6,404 nt of DNA, from NCBI GenBank assembly GCA_900763035.1, contig CAAFIS010000240.1:1-6404 (forward strand), read 5' to 3'. The notes below the pieces were generated by a model, which was not told the origin of the DNA, did not search any database, and saw nothing but the letters and a program-made list of their open reading frames with translations. Every line of letters starts with the position of its first letter. The stretch's first letter is position 1. Shown here in pieces: positions 1 to 5,130 of the stretch. Source of the DNA: Clostridia bacterium. GTDB taxonomy: Bacteria; Bacillota; Clostridia; Oscillospirales; Acutalibacteraceae. The translations under genes and the position numbers were made by a program.

Positions 1-153
1 GGCCACCTTCACGCCGAAGATCTCCTCCACCGCTTTGGTGATCTCGATCTTGTTGGCGCCATCCGCCACACGGAAGGTGTATTTCTTGTCGCTCAGCGCA
101 GCACTGGATTTCTCCGTGATGACGGGGGCGAGGATGATATCACGCGCGTTCAT
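1..153 (-). CDS. rplW: 50S ribosomal protein L23 (uL23), N-terminal part
   Basis: Only the first 51 codons are in the window; the gene continues past position 1. The protein binds 23S rRNA near the peptide exit tunnel and in this family serves as a docking site for trigger factor and SRP. The visible part has the family opening: [16 protein letters not shown], then [16 protein letters not shown] (residues about 23-38) and [11 protein letters not shown] (about 40-50). The ATG overlaps the rplD stop codon by one base (TAATG), and its ribosome binding site GAGGAGG lies inside the 3' end of rplD, 9-10 nt upstream, so the two genes are probably translationally coupled. It is the fourth gene of the S10 operon. 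Confidence 0.97.
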   Translation of the reverse strand, partial: MNARDIILAPVITEKSSAALSDKKYTFRVADGANKIEITKAVEEIFGVKVA

Positions 154-776
154 TATCTGTATACCTCCTCGATCTGCGCCACGGCATCCTTCACGACGAT
201 GAATTTATCGGCATTGAGGATGTCATAGACGTTCAGGGTGTTGACCAGAGCGGTCTTGACGCCCGGGATGTTGCGGGAGGAGAGCACGACCTTGTCGTTC
301 TTCTCCGGCAGCACCAGCAGCACCTTCTTATCGGCACCGAGGGCGCTCAGCATGGTCACGATCGTTTTGGTCTTGATCTCATCGAGGGTCAGGCTGTCGA
401 GCACGACCATCTCGTCCGCCGCCACCTTGGAGGAGAACGCCGACTTGATCGCCAGACGGCGCATCTTCTTCGGCAGCACGAAGCGGTAGCTGCGCGGCTT
501 CGGGCCGAGGGCGATACCGCCGTGCGTCCACTGCGGCGCACGCGTCGAGCCCTGACGGGCGTGGCCCGTGCCCTTCTGCTTCCACGGCTTTTTGCCGCCG
601 CCGCTGACCTCGGTGCGGGTCTTGGTGGACTGCGTTCCCTGACGCTGGTTGGCCAGGTAGTTCACGACGGCGCTGTGCAGCACGGTCGCGTTCGGCTGGA
701 TGCCGAACACATCGGCGGAGAGCTCCATCGTTCCGGTCTGCTTGCCGGTCATGTCATAAACAGTGATCGTAGGCAT
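153..776 (-). CDS. rplD: 50S ribosomal protein L4 (uL4)
   Basis: 207 residues, the normal bacterial length. uL4 is an early-assembly 23S rRNA-binding protein whose long loop reaches the exit tunnel; in E. coli it also represses its own S10 operon through the mRNA leader. The tunnel loop is intact at about residues 45-97 ([16 protein letters not shown], then [15 protein letters not shown], then [12 protein letters not shown]). The C-terminal part has the usual globular pattern, ending [18 protein letters not shown]. The start ATG has AAGGAGG 8 nt upstream, overlapping the end of rplC; the gap to rplC is only 17 nt. It is the third gene of the operon and overlaps rplW by one base. Whether this uL4 regulates its operon is unknown, but the structured leader before rpsJ makes the question worth asking. 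Confidence 0.98.
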   Translation of the reverse strand: MPTITVYDMTGKQTGTMELSADVFGIQPNATVLHSAVVNYLANQRQGTQSTKTRTEVSGGGKKPWKQKGTGHARQGSTRAPQWTHGGIALGPKPRSYRFVLPKKMRRLAIKSAFSSKVAADEMVVLDSLTLDEIKTKTIVTMLSALGADKKVLLVLPEKNDKVVLSSRNIPGVKTALVNTLNVYDILNADKFIVVKDAVAQIEEVYR

Positions 777-793
777 CTGTAATTCCTCCTTCC

Positions 794-1429
794 TCAGGCT
801 TTCTTGACGGTGTCGGAGATGACCACGATGCCCTTGCGCGCGCCGGGGATGGCGCCCTTGATGGCGATCAGGTTGTTCTCGACGTCGATCTTCACGATCT
901 CGAGGTTCTGCACGGTGACGCGCTCGGCGCCCAGATGACCGGCGCCCTTCATGCCCTTATACACGCGGGAGGGCGAGGAGCACGCGCCCAGCGAGCCGGC
1001 GTGGCGCGCCACGGGGCCGGTGCCGTGCGTTTCCTTCAGGCGGCTGTGGTTCCAGCGCTTGATCGCGCCGGCGTAGCCCTTACCTTTACTGGTGCCGACC
1101 ACGTCCACGTGCTCGCCCACGGCGAAGGTGTCCGCCTTGACCACATCGCCGACCGACAGCGCATCGCAGTCCGCCAGACGGAACTCGCGCAGCGTGCGCT
1201 TCGGGGCGACGTCGGACTTGCCGAAGTGGCCCTTCATGGGCTTGTTGAGCTTCTCCGGCTTCACATCGCCGAAGCCCAGCTGGACGGCGGTGTAGCCGTC
1301 GTTCTCGACGGTCTTCTTCTGGACGACGACGCAGGGGCCCGCCTCGACGACGGTGACCGGGACGACGTTGCCCTTGGCATCGAAGATCTGCGTCATGCCG
1401 ATCTTTCTGCCGATGATACCTTTTTGCAT
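794..1429 (-). CDS. rplC: 50S ribosomal protein L3 (uL3)
   Basis: 211 residues, full length for bacterial uL3, which binds 23S rRNA and reaches towards the peptidyl transferase centre. The N-terminus is typical (MQKGIIGRKIGMTQIFDAKG), followed by GKGYAGAIKRWN (about 116-127), THGTGP (134-139), GSLGA (145-149), SSPSRVYKG (151-159) and the C-terminal VTVQNLEIVKID. The central extension has the Clostridia-like wording. At the place where E. coli L3 has its PrmB-methylated glutamine (GSIGQ), this protein has Ala. The start ATG has AAGGAGG 8 nt upstream. The 141-nt gap to rpsJ is unusually long for this operon and can form a stable RNA fold (see the separate entry). Confidence 0.98.
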   Translation of the reverse strand: MQKGIIGRKIGMTQIFDAKGNVVPVTVVEAGPCVVVQKKTVENDGYTAVQLGFGDVKPEKLNKPMKGHFGKSDVAPKRTLREFRLADCDALSVGDVVKADTFAVGEHVDVVGTSKGKGYAGAIKRWNHSRLKETHGTGPVARHAGSLGACSSPSRVYKGMKGAGHLGAERVTVQNLEIVKIDVENNLIAIKGAIPGARKGIVVISDTVKKA

Positions 1430-1471
1430 TGACTATACCTCCTTGGTTATTGGTCGATCGCTGCGCCGCAC

Positions 1472-1531
1472 GTCGATGCCGCGGCTTTCCGGGCAGGCCC
1501 GGAGTTCCCGGCGTCGACTGACGCTTCGACC
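1472..1531 (-). promoter_or_regulatory. Structured RNA element in the rpsJ-rplC gap
   Basis: The RNA of this operon (minus strand) can form a bipartite hairpin here. An outer stem pairs GTCGACGCCG (1518-1509) with CGGCATCGAC (1481-1472), 9 of 10 pairs with one C-A mismatch. An inner hairpin TCCGGG-CCTG-CCCGGA spans 1503-1488. A more distant pairing of GGTCGA (1531-1526) with TCGACC (1457-1452) could close the whole structure, which sits about 45 nt upstream of the rplC start. No U-run follows, so it does not look like an intrinsic terminator. Possible roles are translational control of rplC, an RNA processing site or a ribosomal-protein binding site. The pairing is seen directly; function is inference. 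Confidence 0.5.
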
Positions 1532-1570
1532 GACATGACCTCGCTCAAATGGATCTCTGCCAAGCCGTTT

Positions 1571-1882
1571 TTACAGCTTGATCTCGAAATCCACACCGGC
1601 GGGGAGTTCAAGGCCCTGCAGGGCCTCAACGGTCTTGTTGGACGGTCTGAGGATGTCGATCAGACGCTTGTGGGTGCGCGTTTCGAACTGTTCACGGGAG
1701 TCTTTGTACTTGTGAACGGCGCGCAGGATGGTGACGACCTCTCTCTCCGTCGGGAGCGGCACGGGACCGGAAACGCGAGCGCCCGTGCGGTGCGCCGTTT
1801 CCACGATCTTGCTCGCTGCCTGATCGACGAGCTGATGATCGTACCCCTTGATGCGAATGCGGATCTTTTCTTTGACTGCCAC
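1571..1882 (-). CDS. rpsJ: 30S ribosomal protein S10 (uS10)
   Basis: 103 residues, exactly the usual length. uS10 is part of the 30S head and, in bacteria, also acts in transcription antitermination with NusB (as NusE). The sequence is highly typical: [26 protein letters not shown], then SGPVPLPTE (about 38-46), [21 protein letters not shown] (57-77) and [11 protein letters not shown] at the end. I chose the GTG start at 1882 because AAGGAGG lies 9 nt upstream and the protein then begins MAVKEKIRI; the reading frame stays open further upstream, but that stretch lacks S10 similarity. It is the first gene of the operon and is preceded by a long leader with two terminator-like hairpins. Confidence 0.97.
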   Translation of the reverse strand: MAVKEKIRIRIKGYDHQLVDQAASKIVETAHRTGARVSGPVPLPTEREVVTILRAVHKYKDSREQFETRTHKRLIDILRPSNKTVEALQGLELPAGVDFEIKL

Positions 1883-1940
1883 TGAAAAACGCCTCCTTAA
1901 AAATTTGAGTTGGCGGGCGACGCTGAAGCCATACACAGCG

Positions 1941-1958
1941 CCGGGTGTTCCCACCCGG
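1941..1958 (-). other. Stem-loop with GGAA tetraloop before rpsJ
   Basis: On the RNA, CCGGGTG pairs perfectly with CACCCGG (7 bp) around a GGAA loop of the GNRA type. It lies between the second terminator-like hairpin and the rpsJ ribosome binding site. It could be a protein-binding element or simply shield the 5' end of readthrough mRNA. The resemblance of GGGTGGGAAC to a T-box core is only partial, and no terminator follows it. Confidence 0.45.
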
Positions 1959-1964
1959 ACCATG

Positions 1965-1995
1965 AAAAAACCGAAGCTTGCTCCGCAAGCCCCGG
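1965..1995 (-). terminator. Terminator-like hairpin 2 in the S10 leader
   Basis: On the minus-strand RNA, CCGGGGCTTGC pairs with GCAAGCTTCGG around a GGA loop: 11 pairs, two of them G-U, followed directly by six U. This is a textbook intrinsic terminator shape, yet it lies about 80 nt upstream of rpsJ and downstream of the best promoter. It could be an attenuator of the S10 operon, with antitermination letting transcription through. Confidence 0.65.
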
Positions 1996-2138
1996 GTCGG
2001 CACAGCGTCCTGGACGCAATGGTCGGCGAAATGCGCAAGTCAGCCTTCCGCGCCCGTTGGGCAGGCGCGAACGACCTATCACCGATCACCGCACATCCAG
2101 TATCCTTCGCCCGGTTTGAAATCGGACATACTCAGCGG

Positions 2139-2160
2139 AAAAAACCGGCCTTAAAGGCCG
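2139..2160 (-). terminator. Terminator-like hairpin 1 in the S10 leader
   Basis: On the minus-strand RNA, CGGCCT pairs with AGGCCG (6 bp, short loop), followed by one G and six U. It would end a transcript about 105 nt after the predicted start. The stem is shorter than that of hairpin 2. It may be the first of two attenuators, or the 3' end of a small leader RNA. Confidence 0.55.
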
Positions 2161-2250
2161 CAACCTCCCGCGTCATCGCATATCGTGCAGTCTGCTTGCC
2201 GCAATACCAGGCCAATGGCAGAATGGCCCCTTTTTGCAGCGTGCTGGACT

Positions 2251-2279
2251 ATCATACCGCATCCGGACGAAAATTGCAA
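2251..2279 (-). promoter_or_regulatory. rpsJ: Probable S10 operon promoter
   Basis: On the minus strand, TTGCAA (-35, at 2279-2274) and TATGAT (-10, at 2256-2251) are separated by exactly 17 nt. Both hexamers are close to the sigma-A consensus (4/6 and 5/6). Upstream lie runs of A and T typical of strong ribosomal promoters. I found no comparable promoter closer to rpsJ. Transcription should begin near 2244. Confidence 0.6.
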
Positions 2280-2312
2280 GTGTTTTTTCCCTTTTTTCAA
2301 AAAAATTTTTTC
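2280..2312 (-). promoter_or_regulatory. A/T-tract region, UP-element-like
   Basis: Directly upstream of the -35 box of the S10 promoter there are four homopolymer runs in a GC-rich genome: two T6 runs (2283-2288 and 2292-2297), A7 (2299-2305) and T6 (2306-2311). On the template orientation of the operon these are A-tracts about 9 nt apart. Such tracts usually bind the RNA polymerase alpha C-terminal domain at ribosomal promoters. The A7 run could alternatively serve as a U-run ending the upstream phosphoesterase transcript. Confidence 0.45.
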
Positions 2313-2334
2313 CGTGCTCCCGCAAAGGGCTCCG

Positions 2335-2379
2335 CCTTGTCCGCACCGGCCATCGCGATGGTGCATATACTGGACAAGG
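2335..2379 (-). other. Large imperfect hairpin after the phosphoesterase gene
   Basis: CCTTGTCC (2335-2342) pairs with GGACAAGG (2372-2379), and immediately inside GCACC (2343-2347) pairs with GGTGC (2360-2364), giving 13 pairs with a 7-nt bulge. The loop holds the palindrome ATCGCGAT. It begins 6 nt after the phosphoesterase stop codon. No U-run follows directly on the minus strand; the nearest is about 30 nt away. It may protect or end that mRNA, or be a protein-binding site. Confidence 0.45.
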
Positions 2380-2385
2380 GCAGGC

Positions 2386-2850
2386 TCAGCGCAGGCGCAC
2401 GACATTCGTCAGCACGCCGTCCCCGACGAGATCGACGTAGCCGTAGCGGTCGTCATAGCCGAGGCTGCCGGGGTTCATATACCACACGCCGTCCTCGTAG
2501 CATTCGTACGGGACGTGCGTATGGCCGAACAGCACGATCTGCGCCTGCCGCTCGGCGGCGGCGAGGGACAGCGCCGTCAGGCCGCCCTTGACGCCGTAGC
2601 GGTGGCCGTGGGTGTAGAAGATGCGACGGCCGCCGCAGAGCTCCAGCCCGGCGGCAGGCAAACCGACCGCGAGATCGCAATTGCCCGGCACACAGAAGAA
2701 CGTGCGCTCCGGGTGACGGTCGGCCACCGTCTGCGTTTCGCGCAGACCGTCGCCCAAAAAGAACACGGTGCGCGCCGTCGGCTGCGCGTCCAGCACACGC
2801 TCCAGCTTTTCTTCCCGTCCGTGGATATCGGACACGACCAAAAGACGCAT
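2386..2850 (-). CDS. YfcE/MJ0936-type metallophosphoesterase
   Basis: 154 residues, in the usual range for this small family of cytoplasmic metal-dependent phosphodiesterases. All metal-site motifs are visible: SDIHG with D8 and H10, GDG with D34, GNCD with N57 and D59, YTHGH with H81 and H83, and FGHTHVP with H110 and H112; NPGS at 126-129 follows as expected. Members hydrolyse model phosphodiesters, but the natural substrate is mostly unknown. I chose ATG 2850 because GGAGG lies 7 nt upstream and the protein then starts MRLLVVSDIHG; an in-frame ATG at 2877 has no ribosome binding site. In many Firmicutes such a gene follows rdgB, which is not seen here. It lies upstream of the S10 promoter, on the same strand, and is divergent from the small-protein operon. 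Confidence 0.9.
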   Translation of the reverse strand: MRLLVVSDIHGREEKLERVLDAQPTARTVFFLGDGLRETQTVADRHPERTFFCVPGNCDLAVGLPAAGLELCGGRRIFYTHGHRYGVKGGLTALSLAAAERQAQIVLFGHTHVPYECYEDGVWYMNPGSLGYDDRYGYVDLVGDGVLTNVVRLR

Positions 2851-2870
2851 CAAGATCCCTCCGTTACCAC

Positions 2871-2934
2871 GCGGCATGATCTGCCGCCCTCATACATACC
2901 TATTATATAGACACATCATGCGCCGCGACGGCGC
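2871..2934. promoter_or_regulatory. Divergent promoter region with two inverted repeats
   Basis: Between the divergent phosphoesterase and small-protein genes lies the only A/T-rich patch. It holds a perfect TATAAT on the minus strand (2907-2902) and TATTAT/TATATA on the plus strand (2901-2909); neither has a convincing -35 box. On either side lie perfect inverted repeats: GCGGCA-TGATC-TGCCGC (2871-2887) and GCGCCG-CGA-CGGCGC (2920-2934). Each would sit in the 5' untranslated RNA of one of the two genes, or could be an operator. Which use applies cannot be told from sequence. Confidence 0.4.
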
Positions 2935-2955
2935 AGGACAAAGGAGCGTTGCGAA

Positions 2956-3237
2956 ATGAGCAAGGAAAAAACGACGGGCGGCACGCAGTTCACGCCGGAG
3001 GAGATGGAGCGGCTGCTCCACTATGCGAGCGGGCGGCTGGACACCTCGCCGGAGGCGCTGAAGGCGGCGTTCGCCCGCGACGGGCTGTACGGGCTGGCCA
3101 AGCAGGCCGCGCCCGCACTGTCTAAGGCCGAGGCGGACGAGGCACAGGCGCTGCTGAACGACCCGCAGCAGCTGGAACGGCTGCTGGACAGCCCGCAGAT
3201 CCGGCAGCTGCTGTCGCAGTTGCTGGAGCAGCAGTGA
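2956..3237 (+). CDS. Small helical protein, first gene of a three-gene operon
   Basis: 93 residues, not recognised by name. It has no signal peptide, membrane segment or cysteine, and looks fully helical and cytoplasmic. After a polar start, FTPEEMERLLHYASGRL (12-28) leads into TSPEALKAAF (30-39), then a hinge, and a C-terminal stretch LLNDPQQLERLLDSP (66-80) followed by LSQLLEQQ. The spaced D-P and S-P pairs with Leu between them resemble the DP repeats of STI1-like domains, which hold helices or bind peptides; this is a resemblance only. From memory, similar unnamed proteins with SPE-xLK and a P-rich tail occur in Clostridia, not verified. AAGGAG lies 9 nt before the ATG. The next gene begins 10 nt after the stop. 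Codon use (mostly G/C in third positions) supports a real gene. Confidence 0.8.
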   Translation: MSKEKTTGGTQFTPEEMERLLHYASGRLDTSPEALKAAFARDGLYGLAKQAAPALSKAEADEAQALLNDPQQLERLLDSPQIRQLLSQLLEQQ

Positions 3238-3247
3238 GAGGCACACG

Positions 3248-3658
3248 ATGGATGACCTGAGCGACAAGATCGCACGGCTGCTGTCCTCGCCCGAGGGCAT
3301 GGAGAAGATCCGCACCGTGATGAGCAGCCTTGGCGGCGATGCGCCCGCGGCGATCCCCGCCGCGGCGAGCGTCCCAGCAGCAACGGCGGCACCTGCCGCA
3401 CCGACGGTGACGCCTGCGCCGCCCGCGTCGGCAGGCGGGTCGGGCGTGCCCGACCCGGCGCTGCTCGGGCGGGTGATGCCGCTGCTGGGCGCACTGAACA
3501 GTGAGAACGACGACACCCGACTGCTGCAGGCACTGCGCCCGTATCTGCACGGCGAGCGCGAGCAGCGGCTGGACGAAACGATGCGGCTGCTGCGGCTGAC
3601 GCGGCTGCTGCCGCTGCTGCAGGACGACGGAGCTTCCGGACGCGGCAGAGAGGGGTGA
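3248..3658 (+). CDS. Unknown protein: N-terminal helix, Pro/Ala linker, C-terminal helical domain
   Basis: 136 residues, not recognised by name, without signal peptide or clear membrane segment. Residues 1-28 form a helix, MDDLSDKIARLLSSPEGMEKI and on, whose LLSSPEGMEKI echoes the LLxxPxxLExL pattern of the gene before it. Residues 31-68 are a low-complexity Ala/Pro linker. Residues 69-125 form a second helical part containing PALLGRVMPLLGAL, LLQALRPYLHGERE (92-105) and RLLRLTRLLPLL. The pattern of ALRPYL followed by RLDETMRLLRL strikes me as a recurrent but unnamed Clostridia family; this is memory, not a search. AGAGG lies 6 nt upstream of the ATG. It is only 10 nt after the first gene and 8 nt before the third, so the three are surely co-transcribed. 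Confidence 0.8.
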   Translation: MDDLSDKIARLLSSPEGMEKIRTVMSSLGGDAPAAIPAAASVPAATAAPAAPTVTPAPPASAGGSGVPDPALLGRVMPLLGALNSENDDTRLLQALRPYLHGEREQRLDETMRLLRLTRLLPLLQDDGASGRGREG

Positions 3659-3666
3659 CATGACCG

Positions 3667-4062
3667 ATGGAGGACATCGAACGGATGCAGCGCGAGGCGG
3701 AGCGCCGCGTGCGGCGGATGCAGGAGCATTCCCGCCGGGTGTTCGAGGAGCATCAGCACCCGGCGGCGCAGAGCGGCCGCGAGCCGTCCGTACCGCCGCT
3801 GACCAGTCCGGGGCTGTATGCCCCGGTGCAGGAGCGCGTCCCCGCGCCGCCGTGGGAACGTCCGTGGCCCGGCATGGCGGACGAGCGTCACGCGCCGCCG
3901 CCGGACGGGAACGTGCCGAGCGTGCGCGGCGGGCAGGAGCACCGTCCGGCCGGGCCCGGACTGGACGCGGAGCAGCTGCTGCTGCTGGGGCTGGCGATCC
4001 TGCTGCTGCAGAGCGGCTGCCGGCCGGAGCTGGCCGTCGCGTTACTGTACATCGCGATGTGA
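3667..4062 (+). CDS. Unknown protein with charged N-terminal helix and hydrophobic C-terminal tail
   Basis: 131 residues, not recognised by name. Residues 1-29 form a highly charged, probably coiled-coil helix (MEDIERMQREAERRVRRMQE and on). Residues 30-98 are a Pro-rich disordered linker. Residues 101-131 are strongly hydrophobic, EQLLLLGLAILLL then a short polar turn QSGCRPEL then AVALLYIAM, suggesting a short membrane hairpin or a hydrophobic assembly surface at the very C-terminus. An ATG at 3660 opens another frame closer to the GAGGGG ribosome binding site, but that frame gives an Ala/Arg/Gly-rich product without structure; the 3667 frame has G/C-rich third positions and meaningful motifs. 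It is the last gene of the operon, followed 13 nt later by a strong terminator. Confidence 0.78.
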   Translation: MEDIERMQREAERRVRRMQEHSRRVFEEHQHPAAQSGREPSVPPLTSPGLYAPVQERVPAPPWERPWPGMADERHAPPPDGNVPSVRGGQEHRPAGPGLDAEQLLLLGLAILLLQSGCRPELAVALLYIAM

Positions 4063-4075
4063 GAGCGGTGTAACG

Positions 4076-4116
4076 AAAGGCCGCCGGGCGACCGGCGGCC
4101 TTTGCTGTCTTTTTTT
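4076..4116 (+). terminator. Strong intrinsic terminator between convergent genes
   Basis: AAAGGCCGCCGG pairs perfectly with CCGGCGGCCTTT (12 bp) around a GCGA tetraloop of the GNRA type, followed by T-rich sequence with seven T at 4110-4116. It ends the three-gene operon on the plus strand. It stands between convergent genes, and on the minus strand the same hairpin ends in TTT, so it may also stop transcription of the membrane-protein gene, less efficiently. Confidence 0.9.
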
Positions 4117-4128
4117 GTCCGGCCGGGC

Positions 4129-4902
4129 TCATTCGTCCGCGCAGGCGCGGACATAGTAGCCGGTATCGGTCTTGACGAGGGTATAGGTCTGCGCGTAGGA
4201 GGCCTGATCCGGCGTCGGAGCGATCTCGTTGCCGTGCTCGTCGAGCTTGATGTCGTTGATCGCCACATAGGCGATGCGCACGACCAGCTCGCCGTGGCTG
4301 CGGCGCACCGTATCGACCACGCCGCGATAGGCGACGGCCAGCGCCTCGAACGGTGCGTAGTAGCACGCGTCGCTCTCGCTGTAGGCCAAGCCATCCTCGG
4401 CCAACGTGCGGTTCTCGAACGGGGCACCCGGCCCGAACAGTGAGCGGTAAGACGCTTCCATCTCGTCGACCGGCACGGCGACGCGTCCCTGATCGTCGAC
4501 AGGATAGCGGCTGTTCTCGTCGCCCTCGCGCAGCATCCGGATCTGCTCCGCACGCACGACCTTGTAGGCGGCCGCGTTGAGGAACGCGTCCTGCTGCTCC
4601 GTCGTGATATCGGAGAACGGCTTCGGATTATAGACCATCAGCGGCTCGAGATAATAATACAACTCCTCGCGCAGCGCGGTGGTATCGGTCGCACGGCGGA
4701 TGCCTGCGACCGCTGCGAACACCAGCGCCGCCACGCCGACGACCGCGAGCAGCGAGATCAGCGCGCCCAGCGGCGCGGCATAGCCGCGCCGTCCGCGGCG
4801 GCGCCCTTTTTTGGTGCTGCGCGCCGTGCGCGGTGCTGACGTGTCCCTTTTATCTTCGTTCTCGGCGGTGTCCTCCGCCGGGGTCTTTCGTTCGTCCGTC
4901 AT
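4129..4902 (-). CDS. Single-pass membrane protein, unknown function
   Basis: 257 residues, not recognised. Residues 1-40 are a polar tail turning strongly basic just before the membrane (KKGRRRGRRG, 31-40). A single hydrophobic segment spans about 42-68. By the positive-inside rule the tail is cytoplasmic and residues 69-257 face outside. The external part is mixed alpha/beta-like: an acidic helical start (ALREELYYYLEPLM), TEQQDAFLNAAAYKVV (101-116), then alternating strands such as ELVVRIAYVAINDIKL and a closing TYTLVKTDTGYYVRACADE. The only two cysteines, C170 and C254, are both external and could form a disulfide. The ATG is preceded by GGGAGGG about 7 nt upstream and by a good promoter. 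It is monocistronic and convergent with the small-protein operon. Confidence 0.85.
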   Translation of the reverse strand: MTDERKTPAEDTAENEDKRDTSAPRTARSTKKGRRRGRRGYAAPLGALISLLAVVGVAALVFAAVAGIRRATDTTALREELYYYLEPLMVYNPKPFSDITTEQQDAFLNAAAYKVVRAEQIRMLREGDENSRYPVDDQGRVAVPVDEMEASYRSLFGPGAPFENRTLAEDGLAYSESDACYYAPFEALAVAYRGVVDTVRRSHGELVVRIAYVAINDIKLDEHGNEIAPTPDQASYAQTYTLVKTDTGYYVRACADE

Positions 4903-4938
4903 GCTGGGTCCCTCCCGGTCCGTTGTCGATATGGTCTT

Positions 4939-4967
4939 ATTTTACCACGATCCGCGACGTTTGTCGA
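4939..4967 (-). promoter_or_regulatory. Promoter of the single-pass membrane protein gene
   Basis: On the minus strand TCGACA (-35, 4967-4962; 5 of 6 consensus) is followed after exactly 17 nt by TAAAAT (-10, 4944-4939; 5 of 6), with TGG immediately before the -10 giving an extended -10. Transcription should begin near 4932, leaving a leader of about 30 nt before the start codon at 4902. Confidence 0.75.
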
Positions 4968-5017
4968 TCCCCCAAAATATCCGTGAGCGGCTCGGCGCGG
5001 ATCGGTGGTTTTCCCTC

Positions 5018-5046
5018 TTGCTTTTTTGCAGGCGATATGCTACCAT
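5018..5046 (+). promoter_or_regulatory. Possible promoter of the zinc-ribbon membrane protein gene
   Basis: TTGCTT (5018-5023) and TACCAT (5041-5046) are 17 nt apart, with TGC before the -10 giving an extended -10 motif. The hexamers are only moderately close to consensus. It lies about 85 nt upstream of the start codon at 5131 and is divergent from the promoter at 4939-4967. Confidence 0.4.
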
Positions 5047-5130
5047 GGACAGGTAAGGAAATGCCGGGTCTTGCCTTTGCCTATCGGCGGGAGGCGGGGC
5101 ACGCGAAAGCAAAAAGAGGAGGAACCGCAA

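Larger units (their letters stand above)
1883..2244 (-). promoter_or_regulatory. S10 operon mRNA leader, highly structured
   Basis: About 360 nt separate the predicted transcription start (near 2244) from the rpsJ start codon. No protein gene fits here. The minus-strand RNA can form, in order: a terminator-like hairpin (2160-2139); CGCGCC/GGCGCG (2069-2049); GCGTCC/GGACGC (2017-2005); a second, stronger terminator-like hairpin (1995-1965); CCGGGTG-GGAA-CACCCGG with a GNRA tetraloop (1958-1941); and GGCGCTG/CAGCGTC just after it (about 1943-1919). The rpsJ ribosome binding site AAGGAGG follows. E. coli controls its S10 operon by L4 binding to a leader of about 170 nt; I do not recognise this leader as matching that structure. 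A regulatory role is inferred from position and folds. Confidence 0.6.

Noticed and set aside
1941..1958. T-box riboswitch core (GGGTGGGAAC)
   Set aside because: It matches the T-box consensus only partly, lies after rather than before the terminator-like hairpin, and no specifier-loop structure is evident.
2132..2176. 14-codon leader peptide spanning terminator-like hairpin 1 on the minus strand
   Set aside because: The frame from ATG 2176 to TGA 2132 is open, but there is no ribosome binding site and no run of one amino acid's codons; short open frames are common by chance in GC-rich DNA.
1848..2591. Long plus-strand open frame across the S10 leader
   Set aside because: It lies antisense to rpsJ, the leader and the phosphoesterase, has no ribosome binding site and gives an Arg/Ser/Ala-rich product without domains.
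3660..4073. Alternative frame for the third small protein
   Set aside because: The ATG at 3660 is nearer the ribosome binding site, but the product is an Ala/Arg/Gly-rich low-complexity sequence; codon use and structure favour the frame from 3667.
2890..4366. Long minus-strand open frames opposite the small-protein operon
   Set aside because: They are Arg/Pro/Ala-rich mirror frames of GC-rich genes, cross the terminator at 4076-4116 and lack ribosome binding sites.
5005..5130. N-terminal extension of the zinc-ribbon protein from ATG 5005
   Set aside because: No ribosome binding site precedes it, it overlaps the proposed promoter, and the strong AGGAGG at 5117-5122 points to ATG 5131.
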